64,000 bases of DNA, taken from contig CAZWZF010000003.1 of the NCBI GenBank assembly GCA_964638715.1, positions 1 through 64,000 on the forward strand. The letters are read 5' to 3'. Below, piece by piece: positions 26,081 to 33,771 of this stretch; within the stretch, counting starts at the first letter, position 1; each line of letters opens with the position of its first letter. A program made the position numbers and the translations under genes. Origin of the DNA: JBAXQQ01 sp037131695 (GTDB lineage: Bacteria > Armatimonadota > Hebobacteria > CAIYQO01). The notes beneath the pieces are model-generated. The model made no database searches. It saw only the letters and a program-made list of their open reading frames with translations, and was not told the origin of the DNA.

Positions 26081-27036
26081 TCTTCTTCAGTTTCATCGTT
26101 TCCGATTGTATCCATTATTATTATATCTAATAAATCAGGGAATGATATGCCAACAGTTTTAGCGGAAAGTGGCAGTAAACTCAACTCAGTCATGCCTGGT
26201 ATTGTGTTAGTCTCAATAACATAAATATCATCTTCGGCAACAATCATATCTGTACGGCTGACATTGGTGCACCGTAAGGCATTATGCGACATTACTGCTA
26301 ATTCTGCAGCTCTTTTTGTTTGTGATTCAGATAATCTTGCCGGGCAAATCTCTTCCGTTTTTCCCGCAGTATATTTATTGGCATAATCATAAAATCCAGA
26401 TTTTGGTGTAATTTCCACTGCTGGCAAAGCTTGTGGTTCAGCAGTACCAAGAACAGGAACAGAAATTTCCTTCCCTTTGATAAATTTTTCTACAATAATA
26501 TCAACATCATATAAGAATGCTTCTGAAAGGGCTTCTTCTAATTTATTAGCATCGGTTACAATTGAAACGCCTACTGATGAGCCTTCATTTGCCGGTTTTA
26601 CAACACATGGTATACCTATATCTGCGATAATAGTCTCAGTCATTGATTCGAGTGTGCTATCGTCAGAATATGCAGATAATTCCATACCTGGTGCTATTGG
26701 AATTCCTGCATTCTTATACATAATTCTTGATACGCCTTTATGCATTGCCATGGCACTGCTAAGCTGTCCTGAACCGGTATAAGGTACTTCGAGAAGATCA
26801 AGCACACTTTGGATTTTGCCATCTTCACCGCCGGCTCCGTGGAGCGCGATGAATACTACATCAGTTTTTTTTAGAGTAGCATTTAATTTTGATATATTGC
26901 CGGTAAAATCTAACGTAATGACTTCATATTTTTCTTTATTAAGCGCTTCAGCCACTCTGGTACCACTCATTAATGAGATTTCACGCTCATTAGAAATGCC
27001 ACCCATAAGTACTGTTACGCGAATTTTGTCTGACAT
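26077..27036 (-). CDS. ddl: D-alanine--D-alanine ligase
   Basis: 319 residues, normal for Ddl, which makes the D-Ala-D-Ala dipeptide of peptidoglycan with ATP. It has 'VTVLMGGISNEREISLMSG', 'ALHGAGGEDGKIQSVLDLLE' and 'YTGSGQLSSAMAMHKGVSR', then 'PCVVKPANEGSSVGVSIV' in the ATP-grasp region, and ends with 'ETNTIPGMTELSLLP'. The start has AGGAG upstream. It is first in the ddl-ftsQ-DUF881-Sbp run, all overlapping by 1-4 nt. Confidence 0.96.
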   Translation of the reverse strand: MSDKIRVTVLMGGISNEREISLMSGTRVAEALNKEKYEVITLDFTGNISKLNATLKKTDVVFIALHGAGGEDGKIQSVLDLLEVPYTGSGQLSSAMAMHKGVSRIMYKNAGIPIAPGMELSAYSDDSTLESMTETIIADIGIPCVVKPANEGSSVGVSIVTDANKLEEALSEAFLYDVDIIVEKFIKGKEISVPVLGTAEPQALPAVEITPKSGFYDYANKYTAGKTEEICPARLSESQTKRAAELAVMSHNALRCTNVSRTDMIVAEDDIYVIETNTIPGMTELSLLPLSAKTVGISFPDLLDIIIMDTIGNDETEEE

Positions 27037-27131
27037 GATAAAACTCCTGCGATATTAGCTGCGACACAGTAATTATACCGGAAAAATAATTATGAGTGGT
27101 AAGAAATTTACGTATTTTTTTAACAATTTCA

Positions 27132-29012
27132 TTATTTTAGAACAGGAGATATAAAAAGCTTTATAATAAATTCAGTACCCTGACCTTTAACGTTATGGGC
27201 AGTTATTGTACCTTTATGCATTTCAATTAAATTCTTTACAATTGCCAACCCGAGACCAGTACCGCCTTCAGAGCTTGCACGTGCTTTGTCAACCCTATAA
27301 AATCTTTCAAAAATACGATCAAGGTCCTCGGCAGGAATTCCATACCCCGTATCCATAATTTTAACAGTAACCATGTTATCATCAGTGTCAGCAGATATGG
27401 TTATAGTTGCTCCTTCTGGAGAGTATTTTCGAGCATTATCAAGCAGATTTAAAAATACTTGCATCATAACATCGCTATCAGCAGTTATTTCCAATTTTAA
27501 TGGCAAATTGGTAATAATTTTTTGTTTTTTTGCTTTAATTGCTATTTGAATCCTATTGATTGTTTCATTCAGTATTGTTACTAAATCTACTTTTGATAAA
27601 TTTAATCGTTTGTGTCCGCTGTCTAAACGAGCTAAATTTAACAAGTCGTCTAATAATTTTGTTAATCTTTCACTTTCACCAACTAATGTTTTTAAGAAAT
27701 CTTCGGTCATTTCCGGGTCTTCTTTGCCACCATCAAGCAATGTTTCAAGCATTGCTCTTATAGAAGTAACTGGCGTTCGCAATTCATGGCTTACATTTGC
27801 AACAAAATCACGTTGTGTAGATTCGATTTTTCTGATTTGAGTAATGTCATATAATGTAATTACTGCACCAAAAGTGATTCCTTCTACTTCAACAGGAGCA
27901 ATATGAATCTGAATATGACGCAGGGTGGGGTACTTTATAATAATTTCACCTTGTGAATTATTTTTGGTAGTTAAAGTATTTCGTAGTAATTCATTAATTT
28001 CATAATTTTCAATGGCTGTATTTAATGGCTGGCCTATTGCATTATGATATTGCAAATCACATATTTCCTCAGCAGGTTTATTCATTAATACAATGTTCCC
28101 ATAAGCATCTGTTACCAGCAATCCATCTGCCATACTTGATAGGAATGCTTGTGCTTGTGCGTGCTCTTCAGCTAATTTTGTGATGGTTTCACGCAATTGT
28201 TCGGCCATGGTATTAAAAGATTTGCCTAAACTGTATATTTCCCAGGCACCTGACAACTTAATTCTTTCTTTCAAGTCACCATTTGCAAATCGTTGTGCAA
28301 TATTGCTTAACGCAACTAATGGATTTACCATAAATGTGGAAACAGAGAAATTAATAAGCAGGAAAATAACCAGCGACATTAGATACGCTGCGATAATGGC
28401 TTTTTGAACTTCATTTGTGCTTTCCTGAATTTCAGTTAGTGGTTCAGCAAGAATTAACACTGCCTCTTTTACGATTCTTTTCTTTTCCGGTTGTGCGGGA
28501 TGTTCACCCATTGTAGGGTGGGCTGGCATAGTCATCGGCATTCCTACGTTGCCATTTTCATCTATAGCAGATAATTTTATATACCTTGCAACGTATAATG
28601 TCATTTCGTTTGTTTGTGGATTTATGCGCTTATCTTCGCCGATGCCTTGTTTAAGAGCCAGATGCATTTCTACTGGCCTGGTGTTTAATAATATCGTTTG
28701 GCTGGCATTCATGGGCGTCTCAGCGATAATATAGCCATCTGTAGTAAGCAGGGTAACCTGGCGTGCGTCCCCACGAACGATAATTCGGCTTACAATGCTT
28801 CGGGCGTCAGAAGTGGTACGTAAAAGACGACTTACCATATCGGAGCTTAATTGCAGTTGCATACGCAAACTTCTGCGCATGTATTCGTTGCTGTTATTTT
28901 GAGTCCAATTTATCAAATATAGTGCTAACAGACCTAACGTGACGGTAATTATAAAAAAGTATGTACCGCCAATTATCCAACGTAATGACCATGGACGAAG
29001 TTTGATATTCAT
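27132..29012 (-). CDS. Sensor histidine kinase (HAMP-PAS-HisKA-HATPase)
   Basis: 626 residues. TM1 is at ~13-34 and TM2 at ~206-228, enclosing a ~170-residue periplasmic sensor. HAMP lies at ~229-281 and PAS at ~285-395. The HisKA phospho-acceptor is H409 ('VANVSHELRTPVTSIRA'), and the HATPase ends the protein ('NLLDNARKYSPEGATI', 'DTGYGIP', 'GTGLGLAIVKNLIEMH'). This is the PhoR/WalK layout. The sensor contains a Met/His/Pro-rich stretch near residues 157-172. It overlaps the response regulator by 4 nt, so they form a cognate pair. The signal is unknown. Confidence 0.95.
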   Translation of the reverse strand: MNIKLRPWSLRWIIGGTYFFIITVTLGLLALYLINWTQNNSNEYMRRSLRMQLQLSSDMVSRLLRTTSDARSIVSRIIVRGDARQVTLLTTDGYIIAETPMNASQTILLNTRPVEMHLALKQGIGEDKRINPQTNEMTLYVARYIKLSAIDENGNVGMPMTMPAHPTMGEHPAQPEKKRIVKEAVLILAEPLTEIQESTNEVQKAIIAAYLMSLVIFLLINFSVSTFMVNPLVALSNIAQRFANGDLKERIKLSGAWEIYSLGKSFNTMAEQLRETITKLAEEHAQAQAFLSSMADGLLVTDAYGNIVLMNKPAEEICDLQYHNAIGQPLNTAIENYEINELLRNTLTTKNNSQGEIIIKYPTLRHIQIHIAPVEVEGITFGAVITLYDITQIRKIESTQRDFVANVSHELRTPVTSIRAMLETLLDGGKEDPEMTEDFLKTLVGESERLTKLLDDLLNLARLDSGHKRLNLSKVDLVTILNETINRIQIAIKAKKQKIITNLPLKLEITADSDVMMQVFLNLLDNARKYSPEGATITISADTDDNMVTVKIMDTGYGIPAEDLDRIFERFYRVDKARASSEGGTGLGLAIVKNLIEMHKGTITAHNVKGQGTEFIIKLFISPVLK

Positions 29013-29701
29013 TCGTTGAATTTATATCCAATACCACGAACTGTAATCAAGAATTCTGGATGAGCAGGATCAATTTCTAATTTTTCCCGCAGCCAGCGAA
29101 TATGAACATCAACTGTATGAGGGTCGCGATAAGCTCCTTCATCACCCCAGACATTATTAAGTATTTCATCACGAGTTAACGCTTTGCCGATATTTTTCAT
29201 CATCAATGATAGTAAATCAAATTCTTTTGGAGAAAGATTTAATTCTTCTTCATTGCACGTAACAATATGTCGGTTTAAATCTATGATAATACCGTGTCGT
29301 GATAAAGTTAATTGTTGGGTTTCTTGTTTTTGGGCTGGCCGTCTTAATGTGGCTTTTACCCGGGCAACTAATTCCCGCATACTAAACGGTTTTGTCATAT
29401 AGTCATCTGCACCAATTTCCAGACCGATTACGCGGTCAATTTCTTCAGTACGCGCTGTCAGCATGATTACAGGAATCCAACTGCTTTGCTGCTGACGTAA
29501 TTGTTTGCAGATATCAAGTCCGGATAATCCGGGCAGCATCAAATCAAGAATAATAAGGGATGGGGCAGGGGATGATGTAGCAATTCGCAGGCCTTCATAT
29601 CCATCATGACATGTTGTCACCTCAAACCCCTCGCGTTTCAGGGTATAAGCGATAGATTGAGCTATCGGACGCTCATCTTCGATGATTAATATTAAAGACA
29701 T
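29009..29701 (-). CDS. OmpR/PhoB-family response regulator
   Basis: 230 residues. The receiver domain has the acidic pocket 'IIEDE' and phospho-acceptor D53 in 'LIILDLMLPGLSG', with 'VIMLTAR' and 'GADDYMTKPFSMRELVARVK'. The C-terminal winged helix has 'LNLSPKEFDLLSLMMKN' and 'VWGDEGAYRDPHTVDVHIRW'. It is translated just upstream of, and overlapping, the histidine kinase. GGAGGG lies before the ATG. It is 14 nt after the secreted-protein gene, suggesting a three-gene unit. Confidence 0.96.
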   Translation of the reverse strand: MSLILIIEDERPIAQSIAYTLKREGFEVTTCHDGYEGLRIATSSPAPSLIILDLMLPGLSGLDICKQLRQQQSSWIPVIMLTARTEEIDRVIGLEIGADDYMTKPFSMRELVARVKATLRRPAQKQETQQLTLSRHGIIIDLNRHIVTCNEEELNLSPKEFDLLSLMMKNIGKALTRDEILNNVWGDEGAYRDPHTVDVHIRWLREKLEIDPAHPEFLITVRGIGYKFNE

Positions 29702-29715
29702 TTATCCCTCCAATG

Positions 29716-30891
29716 CTAATCTGCTTTGATGCTTAATATCATATTTCTTACTTCATCTGTCAAAGGAGCGCTTTCACCTGATATTGAAATGTCAATGCGC
29801 CATATTCTGCCAGATTTGCCAAAAAGATATGATTGCGTTGTGTTTTTATTAAAATCAGAATATCTGACTAATACCCCAACAGCATCATCAATTGCAAAAG
29901 GCGAACGGGTAAATTTTCGTAAACTTATTGCTTGTTGAGATGTTGCGAAATCATCTATAGCAGAAGCAAGGTCAGCATTGGTATCATATTTTTCTGCAGC
30001 ATATATTCGTAATGATGAATTATCAGCGTTTAGCCAGGTAGACTGATTTTTATTCCCGCTGTATTTCCAGTTTGGTGGAATTACAATGGATAAATGATGG
30101 TCAACTGTAAACCAGCGGTTTTCGTTAATAGGATTCGCATCTATAGTCTTCGGTGGATCATTATTGGGATCTAATGTTTTAGGCGGGTCATCATTAACAG
30201 GATCAATTATTACTTCTGGGTCAATGACGATATCATCAGGGTCTTTTACGACTGGAGGCGGGTCTTTTGGCATAATTGTTAGAATTGGGTCGTTGGGGAT
30301 TTTTACTGCCTCTGGCTGCCACATTGAAATAATAAACTTTCCTAATTCGTTCGATAAAACAGTTATGTCATTCTTTTCAATGCTTTTCTTTAAATCGTTA
30401 GTATTTTCACCGGAAACTGATAATCTGATTTCTAATGTTATAGCAGTGCTGCCGCGTGTCAATCCGAGTGCATATATCATTGCCCGGTTGTAGATATCTG
30501 TATCACCGCGAGTTACACCACTAATATTAAATAATGCGCCAAAACCGTCAGGAGTGCTCCATGGTGTTGGTATAACATCAAATCCTTTTACAATATAGTC
30601 AGTGAAACGGCGACGGGTGATGAAGTCGGAAATTTTTGCAGAAGCTGAATTGCCATTGTCACATTCTTCTACTCTATATGATGTCAGGACAAATCCTTGT
30701 GTTCCCCGAACAGGTGAACTTAAAGTTGTACGCCAAATCTGATTAATATGGGTATCAGAGGACTCATCACGAATTGTAGACCATCCGCCAAAACGTGCTG
30801 ATGGAAGTAATTTCTCTGCCATAGTTGCCGCATTGCAAGTAAAGACAAGAGATAGTAAAACAAATATAGTGATGGATTTTAAATTAAACAT
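29716..30891 (-). CDS. Exported two-domain protein with Asp/Pro-rich linker
   Basis: 391 residues. After a signal peptide (MFNLKSITIFVLLSLVFTCNA) come two globular regions (~25-195 and ~265-390) joined by an Asp/Pro-rich linker (~200-260) with repeated D-P-P-K-T units. The second region ('WFTVDHHLSIVIPPNWKYSG', 'VGVLVRYSDFNKNTTQSYLF') resembles PsbP/DcrB-like lipoprotein folds in its 'vPpgW' and 'yfv..g..' spacing, but this is weak. It has a promoter just upstream and shares an operon with the two-component genes, so it could be a signal-sensing accessory or a target. Function unknown. Confidence 0.7.
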   Translation of the reverse strand: MFNLKSITIFVLLSLVFTCNAATMAEKLLPSARFGGWSTIRDESSDTHINQIWRTTLSSPVRGTQGFVLTSYRVEECDNGNSASAKISDFITRRRFTDYIVKGFDVIPTPWSTPDGFGALFNISGVTRGDTDIYNRAMIYALGLTRGSTAITLEIRLSVSGENTNDLKKSIEKNDITVLSNELGKFIISMWQPEAVKIPNDPILTIMPKDPPPVVKDPDDIVIDPEVIIDPVNDDPPKTLDPNNDPPKTIDANPINENRWFTVDHHLSIVIPPNWKYSGNKNQSTWLNADNSSLRIYAAEKYDTNADLASAIDDFATSQQAISLRKFTRSPFAIDDAVGVLVRYSDFNKNTTQSYLFGKSGRIWRIDISISGESAPLTDEVRNMILSIKAD

Positions 30892-30905
30892 TATTCTGTC
30901 ATGTC

Positions 30906-30935
30906 ATTATGTAATTATTTTATTGTTTCGGTCAA
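30906..30935 (-). promoter_or_regulatory. Putative promoter of the secreted protein/two-component unit
   Basis: On the minus strand, TTGACC (30935-30930), an 18-nt spacer and CATAAT (30911-30906), each one mismatch from consensus. The predicted leader is only about 8 nt and contains no ribosome-binding site. Confidence 0.55.
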
Positions 30936-30953
30936 GTATTTTAGAAAAGAAAA

Positions 30954-30982
30954 ATAAAAAAAGCCCCCTTTCGGGGGCTTTT
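30954..30982 (-). terminator. Intrinsic terminator of the pseudopilin gene
   Basis: AAGCCCCC/GGGGGCTT stem (30961-30968 and 30973-30980) with a 4-nt loop, followed on the minus strand by a long T run. It lies just after the stop at 30993. Confidence 0.9.
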
Positions 30983-30992
30983 ATCTTGATTT

Positions 30993-32282
30993 TTATTGAG
31001 GAGAATTAGAGAAATACAGAGTATTACCTGTTAGTGTGCCACCTGCTGAAGTTGTAAACTTTAACTTAAATTTCATACCGCCGGCAGACGACCAATTTTG
31101 ACTTGCTACTTGAGCAGCTGTTAATGTACGGTTAGTTGTTTTTACTAAGATATAGCTGATTCCAGCTGGAAGTGTAATATCTTTTTGGTATTCAGCTCCA
31201 ACAAGATCGGAGACAGAACTAATGTCTGTAGTCTTTATTTCAGCTCCTGCATTATCTTTACTGTTGCCATTTATCCAAATCTTTCCTACATCATCACACC
31301 ACCAGTTCAGTTTTACAATTTGTGCTACAGGAGAATATAAATAAGTAGCAGCGTATGTTGTGCGTCCAAAATACAAAGAACCTAACATCTTATACATAGG
31401 GTATACACCTGTACCATCGATATCGTCATATAAATTATTGTCTGCTACACCCCATCTTTTAAATTGTTTTGGTGTTGCAGCTGTTGAACCAGTAGGAGCA
31501 GCAATATCTTCTGGTGCAGGTGGAAATATATTGCTTACTCCTGGAACACCATCCCCCGGGATGGGAGAAATATCTGCTCCAAGTTGTGCGAACTTTAATT
31601 CACCATTAATATAATCTATATTTAATCTTGATAATGTATCATTATCTTGATTTGTTATATTTTTGTTATCGCCATAAGGTCCTGCAACTATAAATTCATT
31701 TGTAACGCCTTTATCTGTTGGACTACCATCGTGGTCTGATACGAAAGTCGATGGGCGTTGCACAGCAATATTTCCTGTTGGATCAAAATGAGTTGGATTT
31801 AGAGGAAATGCTCCCACTGCCATGTGGCCTGCCTGCGATGAGTTCTTTACCCATAATACAGAACCATCAACTCTTCCATAAACAGCACCATTTGAGTGGC
31901 GTGTTTGAGCTGGATTCATTGTTAATGTTTCATCAGCATCGAAAAATGCGATTACATTTGTGGGGTCTTGTAAGGTTCCAATGGCAACACCTTGCAGATA
32001 TGTGTTGTATGCATACCCGCCAGCTTTATAGTTTGGGCAATATAATAATTTAGCATCCGGCAATACTTTCTGCCAATCAGACCCGGGTAGAGTTTCATCA
32101 TGGTCTTGTGCATACATATTCATCAACGATACCATTTGTTTAACGTTGCTGATACATGTTGTTTGTCGCGCTTTTTCACGAGCACGTGCAAATACCGGGA
32201 AAAGAATTGAGGCTAAAATGGCAATAATTGCAATTACTACCAGCAGCTCGATGAGGGTAAAACCCTTTTTTGTTGTTTTCAT
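30993..32282 (-). CDS. Pseudopilin-like protein with H-X9-DG motif and PA14-like C-terminal domain
   Basis: 429 residues from the ATG at 32282 (GGAGG 11 bases upstream). It has a type IV prepilin leader ending 'KKGFTLIE', a hydrophobic helix, then 'FPVFARAREKARQTTC'. The H-X9-DG motif (H129, DG 139-140) is typical of large pseudopilins in Planctomycetota, Lentisphaerota and Armatimonadota. The C-terminal ~150 residues ('LNWWCDDVGKIWINGNS', 'LPAGISYILVKTTN', 'GGMKFKLKF') look like a PA14-type beta-sandwich. After processing by prepilin peptidase it would sit in the inner membrane or a pilus-like structure. No other pilus genes are nearby. It is a paralogue of the next gene. Confidence 0.85.
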   Translation of the reverse strand: MKTTKKGFTLIELLVVIAIIAILASILFPVFARAREKARQTTCISNVKQMVSLMNMYAQDHDETLPGSDWQKVLPDAKLLYCPNYKAGGYAYNTYLQGVAIGTLQDPTNVIAFFDADETLTMNPAQTRHSNGAVYGRVDGSVLWVKNSSQAGHMAVGAFPLNPTHFDPTGNIAVQRPSTFVSDHDGSPTDKGVTNEFIVAGPYGDNKNITNQDNDTLSRLNIDYINGELKFAQLGADISPIPGDGVPGVSNIFPPAPEDIAAPTGSTAATPKQFKRWGVADNNLYDDIDGTGVYPMYKMLGSLYFGRTTYAATYLYSPVAQIVKLNWWCDDVGKIWINGNSKDNAGAEIKTTDISSVSDLVGAEYQKDITLPAGISYILVKTTNRTLTAAQVASQNWSSAGGMKFKLKFTTSAGGTLTGNTLYFSNSPQ

Positions 32283-32361
32283 GTTGTTAATTTCCTCCAA
32301 TATATATTATTTAAGACGGTTTAAAAAAGAAAAAGTTTCGTTATTTAGTAAAAAAATGTAA

Positions 32362-33708
32362 TTACTTCAAAATTCCTGAGAAATATAACGATTTATCCAA
32401 TGGATTTCTTGCGGACGGATTTGTAGAATCAGGCTTGTAAAATCTTAATCTAAACTTCATACCGCCAGCATAGTCGTCAACTCCAGGAGATAACTGAACG
32501 CTATTTGTTGTTTTAATAATCATATAACTTATTCCGGATGGTATTCGCAAATTTCCAGAAGCGGGTTGTGCCGGTACATCAGGTGTTGATGGATATACGC
32601 CTACGATACCTGTATCCTGAGAAATAAGTTGGCTATTCATCCATATTTTTCCAACATCATCACACCACCAATCGAATTTCACATCCTGGTCAGTTTCAGA
32701 ATATATAAAAGTAACTGCGTAAGTTGTGCGTCCGTAAAATTTAGTATTGTAAAAATGGGGATCCATCATGTCAAAAACTCCAGTTGAATCGGGATCTGTG
32801 CCACTATGAATCTCTGCCATTGTCCATTTGTTATATGTATTTATCGGTGCTGATGCGTCTTGTCTAACCTGGATGGGTGATGTGATATCATCAACGCCAG
32901 CAGTCGGTGGTAAAATATTTTGATATTTCGGCGCAGACTCAGCAGGATAAGGAGTTAAATCTGCATACAGTCGAATGATATTTGCTTCATCTATATAATC
33001 ATTATTCATCCTGCTTAAGGTGATTCTTATCCTGTAGTCATCATCAGTTTCACCTGTGATACGAGTATCTAAAGTATTGCTGCCATAAGGACCGACGAAT
33101 ATAAATTCTTTTATAATATAATCGCTTGTTCCGCCGGGATGAGCAACAAAGTTTTCTGGAGGTTTTATTGATGAAACACCCGTGTCATCAGTAACTAAAG
33201 GTTGAATAGGGAAAATACCAGCAGCAAAACGACCACCATTTTCATAATTTTCTGCAGAAGTTGCTGAACCGTCTAAACGGGAAAATACCGCAGATTTAAA
33301 ATGCCTGCCAAAATCCGGCTTTTCAGTCGACATGGTAGAAGAATCGACAGTTGCAATTGTTCGGCTCACATTAGCAATCATTCCCAATGTACAATTTTCC
33401 AGATAGCCATTCATTCCATAACCTAATTTCCCGCGGGTGTTAGGACACGATAATTTGCCATCTTTATTTAATATCTGCTGCCATTCCTGCGCAGTGGGAA
33501 ATGATTCATCATGATCCTGGAGATACATATTTAATGACAATGAAATTTGTCTTTGATTGCTGATACAGGTTGCCTGACGGCTTCGTTCTCTTGCACGCGA
33601 AAAAACAGGAAAGAGTATCGCGGCGAGAATTGCTATTATAGCAATTACTACAAGAAGCTCAATTAGTGTAAAACCTGTATTTTTTCTATTTGAGAATGAT
33701 GACATCAT
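32362..33708 (-). CDS. Pseudopilin-like protein with H-X9-DG motif and PA14-like C-terminal domain (paralogue)
   Basis: 448 residues from the ATG at 33708; the next codon is also ATG, and upstream in-frame codons fall in the clpC terminator. It has the prepilin motif 'NTGFTLIELLVVIAIIAIL', then 'FPVFSRARERSRQATC' and an H-X9-DG motif (H136, DG 146-147). The C-terminal part repeats the sibling's features: 'DWWCDDVGKIWMNSQ', 'IPSGISYMIIKTTN' and 'YAGGMKFRLRF'. The sequence is similar but clearly diverged, so this is an old tandem duplication. Surface display or substrate binding is inferred from the fold only. Confidence 0.85.
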   Translation of the reverse strand: MMSSFSNRKNTGFTLIELLVVIAIIAILAAILFPVFSRARERSRQATCISNQRQISLSLNMYLQDHDESFPTAQEWQQILNKDGKLSCPNTRGKLGYGMNGYLENCTLGMIANVSRTIATVDSSTMSTEKPDFGRHFKSAVFSRLDGSATSAENYENGGRFAAGIFPIQPLVTDDTGVSSIKPPENFVAHPGGTSDYIIKEFIFVGPYGSNTLDTRITGETDDDYRIRITLSRMNNDYIDEANIIRLYADLTPYPAESAPKYQNILPPTAGVDDITSPIQVRQDASAPINTYNKWTMAEIHSGTDPDSTGVFDMMDPHFYNTKFYGRTTYAVTFIYSETDQDVKFDWWCDDVGKIWMNSQLISQDTGIVGVYPSTPDVPAQPASGNLRIPSGISYMIIKTTNSVQLSPGVDDYAGGMKFRLRFYKPDSTNPSARNPLDKSLYFSGILK

Positions 33709-33730
33709 ATATTTATTACGTTTTAGAAAG

Positions 33731-33768
33731 AAAAAAGTTGCCGTCTCCAATATGAAAACGGCAACTTT
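33731..33768 (-). terminator. Intrinsic terminator of clpC
   Basis: Perfect 11-bp stem (33734-33744 with 33758-33768) and a 13-nt loop, with TTTTTT following on the minus strand. It lies between clpC and the second pseudopilin gene. Confidence 0.88.
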
Positions 33769-33771
33769 AAC

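Noticed and set aside
30140..30260. Short tandem repeat encoding D-P-P-K-T units
   Set aside because: It is a low-complexity linker in the exported protein at 29716-30891, not a DNA repeat element or CRISPR.
33705..33750. Earlier in-frame TTG start of the second pseudopilin at 33750
   Set aside because: That codon lies within the clpC terminator hairpin and would place extra residues before the prepilin leader.
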